Shown here: positions 21,841 to 34,149 of the stretch, in pieces
How the letters are laid out: each line of letters begins with the position of its first letter
Numbering within the stretch: position 1 is the stretch's first letter
Program-made: the position numbers and the translations under genes
Notes under the pieces: generated by a model
Databases searched by the model: none
What the model saw: only the letters and a program-made list of their open reading frames with translations
What the model was told of the DNA's origin: nothing
From: Camelus bactrianus
Taxonomy: Eukaryota > Chordata > Mammalia > Artiodactyla > Camelidae
Direction: 5' to 3'
Length of the DNA stretch: 64,000 nucleotides
Assembly (NCBI RefSeq): GCF_048773025.1
Contig: NC_133543.1
Location: 6,293,365-6,357,364 of the forward strand

Positions 21841-22634
21841 ACTGTTTTGTGAGAAGCCATCATTTGATAGTCTTTGGCAATTACTAAGAAACAGGAAAAT
21901 TAGGAAAGCTGGTTTTATGATGAAAGATATTTGAGGAGGTTCCATAGTTCCTATATCCATAATTTAGCATCAGCAAAGTCAGAAATGTTACACAGTCGCC
22001 CTGAACCAACGTTAAGCCTCAGAATTTTTTCTTACTTCAAATATGTTGGGGCTTAAGGGGATCCAATACTTATACACATGTTGTCTCCAGCAGCCAACTG
22101 AGAGACGACAGAAAAGAGTAAGCAGGCGATATATGTCTTCTTTTTTACTGATGAAGCCACGTACTCCATGAACTTCAGGGCTGTGGGAAAATGCGTGTCA
22201 TTATACTGTGTCCCAGAAGTAGAGACTCACCCTGTCCCAGGTAACTCTGGGCCACAGCGAGCCTTCCCTTGAGAGGACCTGCTCCATCATGCACAGGGCT
22301 GTCCTGCCATGGAGCTGAGCATCCCGAGTGCTTCCCAAGTGTGGCCAGCACTGGAAGGAAAGGAACGGTTTCACATACCCTGCTTGTCTCTCCGGACTCA
22401 CACCTCACCCTGTTAGTGTGACGAGGGCTAGCTGTGAGCCATGGGTCTGTGGTGTGGAGAAGCACTCTCCGTGGCCAAGAGGAGTGGGGAGGAGGCATCC
22501 CCTCCCTCAGTTTAAACAGGTGGTGGTATGGAACAGAAGGGTGCTCCCCAAGAGTTTATAAAAGGAGAAATAAGGATTTTCTTTGGGACTTAGTCTAGCC
22601 AGGAAACACAGAAGATGATTAGAAAGGGGACTTG

Positions 22635-22875
22635 TAAATCACTTTAATATTAATTTGACATTTGTTGAGCACCAATAATGTGCTACATTCTTTTCTGAGA
22701 GTTTTACAGAAATGAATCCTTCAATCTTCTCAACAATGGAGTAAGGAATGTTTGATTTTTATCCCAGGTTTACAGTGTGGAAACTGAGGCACACAGAGGG
22801 TAAGTTCGCCAAGGTCACAGAGCTAGTAAGTGGCAGAGCTGGTATTTAAACTCTGGCTGTCTGGTTTTGAGGCTC
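22635..22875 (-). mobile_element. MIR SINE, nearly full length
   Basis: This is the clearest MIR in the window. The plus strand runs 'catttgttgagcaccaataatgtgctac', 'atcccaggtttacagtgtggaaactgaggcacacagagggtaag', 'aaggtcacagagctagtaagtggcagagctgg' and 'tctggctgtctggttttgaggctcc'. Confidence 0.9.
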
Positions 22876-24309
22876 CCAGGGATGGGCTTTGGGTGTTTAG
22901 AGGTATCTGCATCCCTGGATCTCTGTACATCTGTGCATCAGTAAGCCCAGAAAGGACAGAGAAAGGAGATTCACACAGTTGCTCACAGTCGTGTCTCGGC
23001 CACTGTCCATGAAGAGTGCACCGTGATTAGCGTTGTTTTCCAGGCAGTAGATCTGTTGGTATAACAGAAATTTAGTCCATTGAGTTAATCTAGAAATCCT
23101 TACTGCTCTGCTTCTGTCCATGTTTGCCATGTTACTGCCTGCCCGTGGTTAGGCCGTGGAGGAGAAACTGTACTCATGGTTGAACTCTGATATTTCAGTC
23201 TGGTTCATAGTTTCACATATTCTGTTACATTAATAAGTTAAGTTTCTGGTTTTCTTGCATCAGTGTCTCGTGTGTTTGGTTAATGTGAAACCAGTCCATG
23301 GGAGCCCAGAGGTGCTGACGGTATAATTTCTGAGCATGTTGTGGCACTTCTACACGTGCAGTCCTGACTGGAGGATGTCCGCCTTCCTCACTGATTTCTC
23401 CCAAGAGCAGGGTCCTCTCCCACCCCCGGATGTGAGGCTGGGAGCTCTCTGAGTAGGCCAGTCAGCGGCCAAGTCCACCAATCAGAAAATGATGAAGTAC
23501 CCAGAAGTGGGTTTAATAGAAGAAAAGGGCTTCCAGGTAGTCCGATGAGCTGTTCGAGTCCATTTGGTGAAAAGCTGTTCACTGTCTGTGGTTGAGCTGA
23601 TTCTTTGCTGTTGAAAAGTCTGGATTAGATGAAGGGATTTTAAAAAGCAGAAAGGAGTGATTTCAGGTGGTACGTCCACACCGGTGAGAAGTGATGGATG
23701 ACCGCCTGTGTGAGGCATAGACAGAGTCTTACAAACTTCATAAAACAGCTTTAAAAGCTCTGCCATCTGAGTGCACTTCATAAGGGGTCCAGGCCATCAC
23801 TGGTAACGCTGAGAGGGCATATAACTGATGAAGGCATAAAGGACATTTAGGCATCAAAAAGGTCTCAGTCATGTTCCCTTTTTAAAGAATGTGGCACAGT
23901 GTAATATATTTGAGCTGGTTTTTCACTGAACAATTTTTCGTGTTTTCTAGGTCTCCCAGCCCCTGAAGTTTCCACGCAGCTGCATGTCCCCTCGTTGCAG
24001 CTCTGTCAGCACTTGTCCTGGGCTGACGTGTTGTCACGGGGAGCAGGACGGTCAGCGTCCCTGGGTCCTCCGAGCTCCGTCTCCTCATCCGCAGTGCTGG
24101 GCTTCTCATCCGTGTCTACTTAGAAGGGTTGCTGAGAACCACACGTGATGGTTGTCAGGGGTGATTTGTGGTTGTCCCTGTGTTTGACATATAGTCAGTA
24201 TTTGATAGAAACACATGTTTTTTATTATAGTTCTGGCTTCTACATTGCAGTGGTTTTTAGTCTTCATTTTTTTATAACTTTTTTCTTATTTTTAAATAAG
24301 CACTTTTTT

Positions 24310-24393
24310 TGGGGGGGGGAATTACTGGGGATTGAAGCCAGCACATTGTGCATGCTAAGCAGGTGCTCTACAACTGAGTAATACCCACCCTCC
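24310..24393 (-). mobile_element. Camelid tRNA-Ala SINE, copy 3
   Basis: 'aattactggggattgaagccagcacattgtgcatgctaagcaggtgctctacaactgagtaatacccaccctcc' is the reverse complement of the Vic-1 body, preceded by a G run and T-rich DNA. Confidence 0.85.
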
Positions 24394-26558
24394 TTGTCTG
24401 CACTTAAAAATAAATATTGCAATACACAAAATAGCTCTTAAACACCATCATGGGACCTATTTTCTGTATAGACAATTGAATACATATGCTATTTCAATAA
24501 GAATAAATGTTGGGACTTACCTTTCTCAATCTGTTTACTTGTTTAAAAACGATCATAGATAGTGATAAACACGAGTCTTGGATACACCACTTCTTAGGAT
24601 CTGCTTTGACATCATGGGAAATTACATTCTACAGAGAAGGCAAATTGGGTCTCATTGATATTTGGATGATTTAGCAGATGATCAAGTCTTTCAAACTTGA
24701 CAGTTTTGTATTTTAAACTAACTGCAAAGTTATCTTCTAGAAGTTGGAATTCCTAAGTTTGTGAAGTGCTCAGTAATTCAGTGTGTATGTGTTTGTGTCT
24801 GTGTGAACGTGTTTGTGTGTGATTTCACGAAGGTAGAAATAAGTTCCATGTAGCCCTCTGATACCTTCCTCCTCCAGTTCAAGATGTAGGCATATATTTA
24901 CACAAGTAAATTGAAATTCTTTAGTCATTTGTTATATTGGTGGGAATATGATGTTCTCACACTTGTTTCAGAAGGGTTGGGGAGCATCAGGTTTGAAAAC
25001 AGGAGGGGAAAGAGGCAGGGTGGCCCTTCACACTTTGTGCAGGATTTGAGGAACAGTAGCTTTCTTTTTTCTTTTATTCTAAAGCAAAATGGCGCTGAAT
25101 TGTAACATACTATGACTCAGAATTGCTTTTCTGATAAGATACAACTGCCTCAGAGTTTTCAAGGCAACATGAATGATGAAATCCGTTTTAGGAGTTATCT
25201 TTATAGTAGTGTTAATTTTCAAGTAAAAGGCTATAGCCTGTTCTTTCTTCGAAGGGTAAAAGACGTTCTCATTGATCCAAGTGCATGATCAATGTGCTTA
25301 GTTTCTTTGGGGTTTTTTTCTTTTTTTTTTAAGTGCTTGTTTCATTGTGGTTTGAATGAATGTTTAAAATTTCTGAATTTTGTTCTTTAGAACATGCTGA
25401 TTTATCAGAACTGTTAAAAACCTGATTGATCTTTCGTCTTTGTTTGGAGGGGCACCCTTTTGATTTCTGTTGTCTGTTAAAGAGGGAAATGCTTCCTCTA
25501 GCCTGCAGATCATTAAGTGAATGGTTTGCAGTGTGCCTTTAACATTCTTTGAATGCTTTGAGCATGCTTGTCTAGTGAATTTTGAATTGACTCATAGTAA
25601 TGACTTTGTTTGATTCTGTGGCTTTTGCTCCTCTCCGCAAGAATTTGAATTCTCTGTTGCATTTTGTATACGTGTTCTTAACAGGGGAATAAATTTTACA
25701 TTTTTTACAAAGGTGGGTTTTCCTATCCCCTCTGAATGCCTTCTATAATTGATACAACAAAAATCTGTTATTGCAGTGCTTAATTATTTCATAAACTAAT
25801 TTTTGGCTTAATCAGAAGCAATGAGAAAGAGTGATAATAAAAATTATGAAAACCTTCCTTCCTTTGAAGAATAGAAATCAGGTGGTCAGGCTCACGCATG
25901 TTTTGTGCTTGACACACTTACTTTCATGTCATTGTGTATCATGATTCGGAGATGGAGTTGCTTCAGGTTTTATAGATTTTTGTTTTAACATTTTTGTTGA
26001 ATTCTTTCTCCAGGCTGATGTTTCCTGTTGGGTTTCTGGAAAGCGTAGAAGGGAAACAAATTCTTTCTTTTAATTTCAGGAGGCCTGAGTTGCTGATGAG
26101 AAAAGAGTTGAGGGTGGGCTGAGGAAAAGAGTGACACTCCCTCTACTCCCGGCTGAAACTGATGAACAATGAAATCAATTAAGTGTATCAGTATTTGACC
26201 AATAGAATTCAGCCAGCCCAAACTGGCAAGTTATGCCCAATGGAAAGTACTGAATTCACCTGCAGAATTAGGTACTTTGCCAATTAGAAGCAGCTTAGAG
26301 CAATCAGAAAAATTAGTTCATAGGATGAGATATAAAAGAATGTAATATCTTCTATTTCTGAAACTTTTCTTTGTTAAGTTGTGTAGATCTAAAATTAAGT
26401 TTCAAGCGCCAGGAGTTAAGAGTCTGGGTGGTTCTGTGGGATCGTTATTCAGGGATGTGTCTAGATCCTGCTAGAGTGCCTGAAGCTGACAGGAAAAGAC
26501 CCAGAGCTAGGATTTGTTATCCTAGGGTGTCCTCCATAATGGTTCCATAATGGTTACA

Positions 26559-27079
26559 TGTGGGAGCCCAAGATTAGGTTAACAATTTGTAACAGACCCC
26601 AGCCGCCTGTCAATGTTCAGAAGAAAAATGTGTGCTTAGTAACTGCTTTGCAAGCAGGAGCATGTGCATCCTCACACTTGTCTCCTTGCCTTAAAAAGCA
26701 GAGACAATGCTTTGCTTGCATAGTTGATGCTTTAGATAGCACTCTGCTCATTTCAAAGCAAGGACCCAGGCCCTCAGCTATAAAAGCTGGGCTTGTGTGC
26801 TTTTAGATAGTCTATTATCCCCAAAACAAGGACCTGGCTGGTCTCGTGGTCTGCTTTGTAATTCACATATCTAAAGAATGTATCTTATTCCCCTCACCCC
26901 GTGACTTCCCTAAAGATACACTAAGCCTTTGTACTCATTGTGGATTCTACAATCTCTGTCTCCTCCCGTTTTTCCTCAAGTTCCTACTTACTATCACACA
27001 ACTGTTAATGACTTTTTCCTTTCGTTATACACAGTAAATATAGGAGCATTTGAGAGGCTCGTGGAGTTGGCTCCCTACA
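26559..27079 (+). mobile_element. Probable solo LTR (class II-like)
   Basis: The stretch begins TGTGGGAGCCC, has a TATA-like CTATAAAAGCTGGGC near 26778, and ends …GGCTCCCTACA, a TG…CA layout of 521 bp reminiscent of betaretroviral LTRs. I see no target duplication next to these ends, so the borders are a proposal. It is a fossil LTR; the frames in it are not genes. Confidence 0.5.
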
Positions 27080-27949
27080 CCTTCTCTTTTTCTGGACTTT
27101 TCCCAAAGAGTCTTGAATAATCATTCCGTGTCGGTAGGACTTCTGCCAGCCATAACCCACAGTTCCAGGTGAGAATGATGCAGGCTTTATCTCTCCTACC
27201 CAAGGGAGAGAGAGAAGAGAATTGAGATCTGCTTCCTTTTGGTCCCTTCCTTCCCCAGGGACACTCCAGTTCACCTGCAGCCTTCTGGCCTCTGCTGTCA
27301 GGGCCTCTGTCCCAGGACTGACTGCAGCCATTTTTTCCCTTGCCAACATTTCCTGTGCCTTTTAGAAGTTGGTCTATTCTCTGCAATTCAACCCTGGCAG
27401 ATGTGATGGTGGTCAGCGTGCTGGTGGGCAGTCACCTGGGGACTCCCAGGAGCCATGCTGATTCTCCTGAGTCTCTCATTCGGGGTTACAGAACTGTCGA
27501 GCACCGGAGGAAGCCCATTCACGTGAGGGCAGTGCAGCATTGCATCACTTTCATTTTATTTTTGAAATTTCAGTGGAGAAATTATTTGTAGCAAACTGTT
27601 CCAGTTTTTTGGCTGACTGCTTTCCTCACCACCATTTCCTTCTTGGATGTGGTGCTTGTTTTAAGAACCAGGTTTCTTCTCTGGTTATTTCTAGCAGGTG
27701 GGCTTGCCGAATCCTTGATCTGCATTTGAAGCAGAATGCTTCATCTTGATGTCAAACTGATTTTCTTCATTCTGAATATTTCGTATACACTCAGCAACTG
27801 TTTCAAGTGAACTGCTCTTATCCAATTTCGGTTAACTCACATTTGCTGATCTCCTGCTTTCATGCTGAGGGCAGTTTCTTCTTCCTGTAATAAAAGTTAG
27901 CAATTTGCATCTACTATGGGAAGGTACTGGCCCGAGGTGCTTTTGTTCT

Positions 27950-28990
27950 TAACAGTTTTAATAAAATTCACCCAGTAAAATTTACACCGGTTTTTACTCT
28001 ATGCCAAGAAATGTGCATCCCAGTCAATCTTAGAATATTTTCATCCTCCTAACAGGAAACCCTGTATGTATAAGCACTCATTCCCATTTTCCCCATCCAC
28101 CCCCAGTCCCAGGGAGCCACTCTTCTCTCTCTGTAGATTTGCCTGTGCTGGACATTTCATTTAAATCGAGTCAATTCATGTAAATGGAACCGTCTATTAT
28201 GACTGACTTCTTTCACACTGAGTAACGTTTTCAATGTTTGTCCACGTTTTTGCCTGGGTCAGTACTCCATGCTTTGCTATTGCTGAATAATATTCCACTG
28301 TATGGCTGGGCCCCTCTGTTTACCCATTCATCAGGTGATAGGCATTTTGGTTGTTTCTTCTTTTTGGCTGTGATGAATAATGGCACCTTGATCATTCCTG
28401 TAGGAGTTTTTATGTGGACATTTGTTTTCAGTTCTCTTACGTGTGTGCCCACAGAGCAGAATTGCTGGGTCATTCAGAAACCAACTGTTCAACTCTCTGA
28501 GGTCCTGCCAGGCTGTTTTCCAAAGTAGCCACGCTGTGTTACATCTCACCAGCAAGGGCTGCTATCTCTGATTCCTGTGTGTCTTCATTAGTTCTTGTTA
28601 TTCTTTTTTTAAATATAACCTTGTAGTGAGTGTGAAGCGGTTTCTCCTAGTGGTTTTGACATGATTTCTCTTACAGCTAATGATTTTGAACATCGTTTCA
28701 TTGTGCTTATTGGCCATTTGTATATTTTCCTTGAAAAATACCGTTTCAGATCCTTTATTCATTTTTTAATTTAGTTGTCTTTTTTGTTGAATTGTAGGAG
28801 CTCTGTTTTATTTGGAGATACAAATTCCTAATCAGATAAATTATTTGAAAATATTTTCTCCTGAGTGTTGTTTTTTCACTTTCTGGATGGTGTCCTTTGA
28901 AGCGAAGTTTTAAATTTGATGAACTCAAATTTATCTCTGTTTTCTTTTTTCCTTGTTCTTTTGGGGCAATATTTAAAATCTGAGGTATTT
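27950..28990 (-). mobile_element. Old L1 3' half (ORF2 end and 3' UTR)
   Basis: The plus strand shows the classical reverse-complement series: 'acctccatttaaatcgagtc'-like text, 'tgctattgctgaataatattccactgtatgg', 'agcagaattgctgggtc', 'ctgttttccaaagtagcc' and 'gcttattggccatttgtatattttcc'. It is about 1 kb, 5'-truncated and diverged. Frames such as 28238-28528 lie within it and are not host genes. Confidence 0.9.
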
Positions 28991-29004
28991 GATTTAAAAT
29001 TTAC

Positions 29005-29150
29005 ATATAAAATATCTTAATTCTTAGGACCGTCCTAGAAGACGGGTGCTGTTGTTGTCCCCAGTCTATGGATAGGAGGCTGAGATGCAGAAAATTTAAC
29101 TGATTTATGAGTGTCAAAGCTACCCAGTGCTGTGGGAGTTCAGAGCCTCA
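29005..29150 (-). mobile_element. MIR SINE fragment
   Basis: 'gtccccagtctatggataggaggctgagatgcagaaaatttaactgatttatgagtgtcaaagctacccagtgctgtgg' resembles the reverse complement of MIR. Confidence 0.5.
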
Positions 29151-30644
29151 TGATTGTCCCCAGCATCTATGCTCCTCAACAACATGCTCCACTACTGCCT
29201 GGAATCGTTAATGAAAAAGTCTTTCCTTTTTTGGTTTCTTGTTTGTTTGTTTTCTCATTGGGAACCTCATCTCCTCATTTTCCTTTCGGATATCAGTGTA
29301 GGTTTATTTTAGGTCTCATGTAGGCAGAAGCATTGCTATCAGTTAACTTCTTTATTACTCACCCTCCGGTGATCATTGTTGCTATTTGACCTAATCAAGT
29401 CATGCTTAAGTCTTTCCTGCTCATGACACTGAAAAGAGTCATGACTTACAGAATGCTCAGAGAAGAAAATAATTGATTGATTTTATTTTGCTACCCAATC
29501 AAACCAATCAAATAAAAACCCCGGTGTTGACACAGTCAGTAAGCCCTCCAGAATAGGGTCACTGTCTTCCTTGTGTTTCATTTGTTTGGTCACAGTGTCT
29601 GGATAGTGACTTGCTGTCCAGCAGTTTTGTGAGGATACGGTGCTCGTGAATCATTGTAAGGACAGAATTTTGACAACAGACTGTATTGGTCATTTCACAA
29701 GGGAAAAGATAATATAGAAATACTGCTCAGATCTATTTTAAAATTAAGTTTGGAATGTTGAGAAGAGTTCAAGAAACCATACAAAGATCTTTTTCACTTA
29801 TTTTAGGTCTATCTTACGCACATTATGATTACATAGCAGAGTAACTTATCAACTAGATTTGACAAGAGGTGTGTATTATTGATTATTTGTTTTAGTTGAA
29901 ATATTCTACCTGGGAAAAAGTAATCAGTGCCCATAAATGAACAAATATGTTTGTATTTCTATGTAACATGGGAGCAGACTTCATATGTTTCTATATAATA
30001 TATATGACTGTGTGTTTTAATCTGTCTGTCAGTGTATTTATAGTTTTTCAGCAATGTTCTAACTTTAGAATTCTTCTAAGAAAATCACCCCCGATTCTAG
30101 CGCAGTTTGTACTGTGTATCCTGTCTTATGCATGGGATTCCACTGTCTCCTCAGTGAGGAATTTCCTCCCCTACTGAGGTAGTAGCAGAGTTAAAGGAAC
30201 TGTGATTTCTAGGCCTTTGCTCTCCATGTGTTTGCATTTGGCTGTCAATCGCGATTTTCCCTTTCTTGAATTTTCATTGTTCAATTAGAATTTTTGAAAA
30301 TAAGTGTTAATATGTTGTATTTGTCTCCCTAGAAACTTGATGTGTTTGTACTTTTCAGTTTTCAATTTCTTAAAAATGTAAATGCACTCTTGTTTTTAAG
30401 TAGTCCTTTTTCACTAGATATTTGTTTACCTCTTTATATTTAAAATACATTTTTTCCAATGAATGAATCGGTGTGCATGTTTTAAAAGATACCTTACTTT
30501 TTATTTTCCTTATTATAACAATTATATTCATTCTAGAGAATTTAGAAAATAAGGATAAACACAGTAATAACTTAAAAATGGCCTCTAATCTCACCTAGAG
30601 ATACAGTTGTACAGTTTCAAATTGAGAATTACAACTCCTCTCAT

Positions 30645-30800
30645 GTTGTTCTTCTTTTTCAAGATCGTTTTGGTTACTGAGACCCTCGAATTCCCATAAG
30701 AATTATAACAGCAGCTAATCAGTTTTTGCAGAGGAGCCCACTGGGATTGTGATCGAGACCACGTAGAATATACAGATCACTCTGGGGAGCACTGCCATTC
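30645..30800 (-). mobile_element. L1 ORF2 fragment
   Basis: 'tcttctttttcaagatcgttttggttactgagaccctcgaattcccataagaatt' aligns with the same part of L1 seen again near 58190-58260. It is short and diverged. Confidence 0.65.
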
Positions 30801-33329
30801 CAAGAGCACTGTCTTCTGATCCAGGAATGTACGTGGCGTGTCTGTCCAGGTATTTAGGACTTCTTTAATTTTTTTTCAGCATTGCTTTGAGTTTACAGAA
30901 TATTATTTTACTTTTTTTCTTTGCCTTTATACTGAGGACGAGTGTGCAAGGTACCGGGATCAGAAGTGTATTTTAGCCCCGCCTCTTGCTGCCAACATGG
31001 TCCCTGCGCTCTTGCTTTGCCTTGTGTACAATCTTGCACAAAATAGGACCTCAGTAACTCTCTCTTGAATGAATGATTATATGATTGAAGGATGATGCTT
31101 GAGAGTCCTTGTGATGATTTTTTCCTCCAGCCTTTCCCCAATTCTTAACTATGCCCTTTCTCTTCCTAAACTCCAGCCTGGTTTTCAACCTGCCTGTGAC
31201 ATTGATTTTCCCTGTCTGTAGACTCTTCCTTTCACTAGTTCACGATAATGTTACATGTGGGCTGTGGAAACTTGCTAGATGTCAAGAAAGAGCAAATCCA
31301 TTGCATGCTAGTATTTTTACAGTGTAGTATTTTTTATCGATTGAAATTAAATCAGGCTGACCCCCTGAGCCCTCCCGTGAGCTCTTTTCACTTTCCTACA
31401 TCTGATACTGCTCTGGTTGCTACATGTGCCCTTCCCCCAGCCTTGGTTTTTGGGTTGAGTAAGTCATCATCAGTGGACCCCTCTCTTTAAAAGATGAAGA
31501 GAACATTGTCTCCTTCTCCCTGGTTGGGGACTTGGATGAGATGAGATACCAGATAAAGAATGGAGCTCCACCTCATTCTGACCCCTGCTCTTTCCGTTCC
31601 GTTCTCCAGAGGAAAAGAGTACAATTCAACAGTATAAAGATTGATTGTGAGCTAATGAGATAGACAAGACAACCGAAAATTTATTAAATATCCTTTCATG
31701 CCAGAAACAAATGTATTATACACACAAAAAGCACATAAAGCATGGTAGTACTGTGGTTAGAAACATGGGTCTGAGATAGAGTCCTGCTCTGGAGTGACCA
31801 GTCCTGTGAGATGGAGAACTGGTAGGTTGGCTTAGGCTCTCCAGGACTGGTTTTCTGTCCTGCAGAAATGGGGCTCGCTAGGCTTCCCTCCCCCGTAGAG
31901 GTGCTGTGGGGTGTAACTGTCACACGTGCACAACTGCTCGTTCTTCGTAAGAGCAGGATAGCATAGATTTTGCGGTGATGGCTTTATGACCGCCCCGTGT
32001 AGACTCTCAGTGCTCCAAAGGGATGCCTTGTGGTTTGGAGATGGGATTCTCATTTCTGTAAATACCCAAGGATTGTGGTATTGGGCCCTGCTGATTTGAA
32101 TCTATTCTTTAGAAAGTACATATTGTAGATATATTTTTCAAGCATGTGTGCTTTATTTCTTTTATTATTTATAGTTCTACCCTCTCATCACTTGGTGTGA
32201 CTTTTCATGGAATCCAGGAAACAGTCCTAAGCTACCTGCCTCTTCACTCTTCTCCGTGGTGGTTTTCTTCCCTGACTAGAAGAGGGTTTTGCACAGGAAA
32301 TTTTATTTGTTCCCCTTTTCCTGGAGTCTCTCTTTCGGTCTGCCCATCTCTCACCTGTTCATCTGTCCATTTATCTACCCACTCATTCTTCTGACTTGTT
32401 CCAAAAAGCATTTCAGGCAGCTTACAGAAGAACAGATACCAAATAAACAGGTTAGAAAATTGGGCCAAGTTCAAACTGTCAGGCTAGGAGGCGAGCCTGT
32501 ATGATGGTTGCAGCCATGAGACACACGCCTCTGCCCTGTGACTTATAAGATCGACAGCATGAGTGTACCTGATGCTCCCAGCAGACACAGGGTAACAGGG
32601 TTTGTGGGAGATGCTCACTGGCTGTGAAATAAATAAGTGGCTCAGGAGAAGCCCAACCTTTCCAGCTACAAAGGCTTAGGAGAATATTTTGAGTGTCTTC
32701 CAAAATCAGGGTATTGCATTGTTTCTTTTGTCAGAGTTCTACGTATAGTTGGTTATATTCTATACCTGGAAATTTCTCCAGAACTTCTTACCAAGTGAGT
32801 GCCATTGCTCGGGAATGGGGTGGTTCTGCTCATTGACGGGGGTTGGCCAGAAACCGAAAATGACAGCTTCAAAGGAGCCTGGGATTTGTCAGTTATGTTT
32901 TGTCAGTGCTGTAGATTTCAGGAAATGCTTTCACACTTTCTCTCCATCTGAGGCTGCAGCGTGCTCTCTTAGCAGCATCAGGAGCTCAGAGCCACGGGAT
33001 GTTGGGGGCTGACTGCACTGCCGTCAAGACAGCCAAGCTAGTCACTGCAGGCGTGGTCCTTTCACATAGTGCATTTCATGTTCTATAGTAGAAGGTTTCA
33101 ACAGGGAGTTAATTAACTGAGTTAATTAACATTTAATAAATATGAAGCTTTGATGAAAAGTCTGTTATAGGCAGAATATAAGTTGTGAACACTTTGAAAA
33201 CGGTTTCATTACAGAAATTTCAGTAGGGAAGATAAACAGTTTATCTTATTTATGCCTCTCTTTTAAAGTAACACAGAAACAAGGCAGATAAGGCAGAGGA
33301 TGATTTCTGTTATTCCTCTCGGCTTGCAG

Positions 33330-33450
33330 GTGCCCTCACATCCAGTGGCATCCATCCAGACACCAACACTGACACTGGCCATGCTCAGAACTACCTCAGC
33401 CCTGAAGACACAAGTGACAAATAGAAGGGGGCCGCGCCCTGTTACAGCAG
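33330..33450 (+). pseudogene. TRAPPC9: TRAPPC9 pseudogene, exon 5
   Basis: After a good acceptor (TCGGCTTGCAG) the exon reads ALTSSGIHPDTNTDTGHAQN, then YLSPEDTSDK, a stop, and KGAAPCYS. Human has [20 protein letters not shown], then CLSPEDIIDKYKEAISYYS. All 39 codons align without an indel. The sole disabling change is the tyrosine of DKYKE, now TAG at 33423. The arginine of GRAKN is now histidine. The exon ends TACAGCAG with GT next. The length match with intact borders shows this is genomic duplicate material, not a processed retrocopy. Confidence 0.93.
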
Positions 33451-33599
33451 GTGCTCTCACTTTGTGGGTCCTTATGTAAATGCGCGGTGTTAATCAGGAT
33501 CACCCGTTCTACATTGTGTGGCGCTGCTGCGGTGTCTCCTAGTTATTTGTTTCTGTAAGTACTCGTGTATTATTCTCCAATGTGTGTTACTACACATCT

Positions 33600-33960
33600 A
33601 AAAATGCTTTTTTCAGATGAAAAATAATGTATATTTAATATAATAAGTCTGAAAAAAGGGACAAAAGAGGCTATCCAGGTCCCACTCCTCAGAAATTATA
33701 ATGAACACTTTAACATCTACTTTCTGTTCTTTTCATCAGTGTGTATCAGCTCTGTTATAAAAACCAGTGAGCACTCTGTGCCTGTTTACTGTGTGGAGAC
33801 CTCCATTTTCCATTCGGCTTATTACATGTTTTTCTACAATATTCTATCTCCCCTGGCATGATTTTTAATGACCAGTATAGCATTATGTCTTGTGGAGGCA
33901 TCGTCCATTTTACTTCGGACTTAAATAAACTTTTAAATTCCAAGTGTACTTAACTGAAAT
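33600..33960 (-). mobile_element. Old L1-like 3' fragment
   Basis: AT-rich stretch with 'aaattataatgaacactttaacatctactttctg' and 'ttcatcagtgtgtatcagctctg' resembling ancient L1/HAL1 3' ends in reverse complement. It probably belongs with the neighbouring block at 34150-35930. Confidence 0.4.
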
Positions 33961-34149
33961 ACTGAAAAGAGAACTGTGGTGGTACCGAAAGAGCCCTACC
34001 TCCCTTCCCCTTATTTCCTGAGTGTAAAAGCTGTTGCCAATATGGTGTATATATTTCATGACCTTTATGCCTATGACATATATATATACCCATACATACA
34101 TACGTACATACATATGAGAAATCTATGTATATGTGTGTATATATGCTTT

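Larger units (their letters stand above)
17231..33329 (+). other. Intron(s) between pseudogene exons 3 and 5; exon 4 not found
   Basis: Human TRAPPC9 has coding sequence here for ALEGLCSASVIYHYPGG and the following linker. I looked for it along this 16 kb and could not find it, so it is deleted or decayed past recognition by eye. The interval holds L1, L2, MIR and SINE relics and one LTR-like block, listed separately. Stretches such as 19.8-21.5, 22.9-24.2 and 24.4-26.2 kb are AT-rich with nothing else I can name. Confidence 0.6.
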
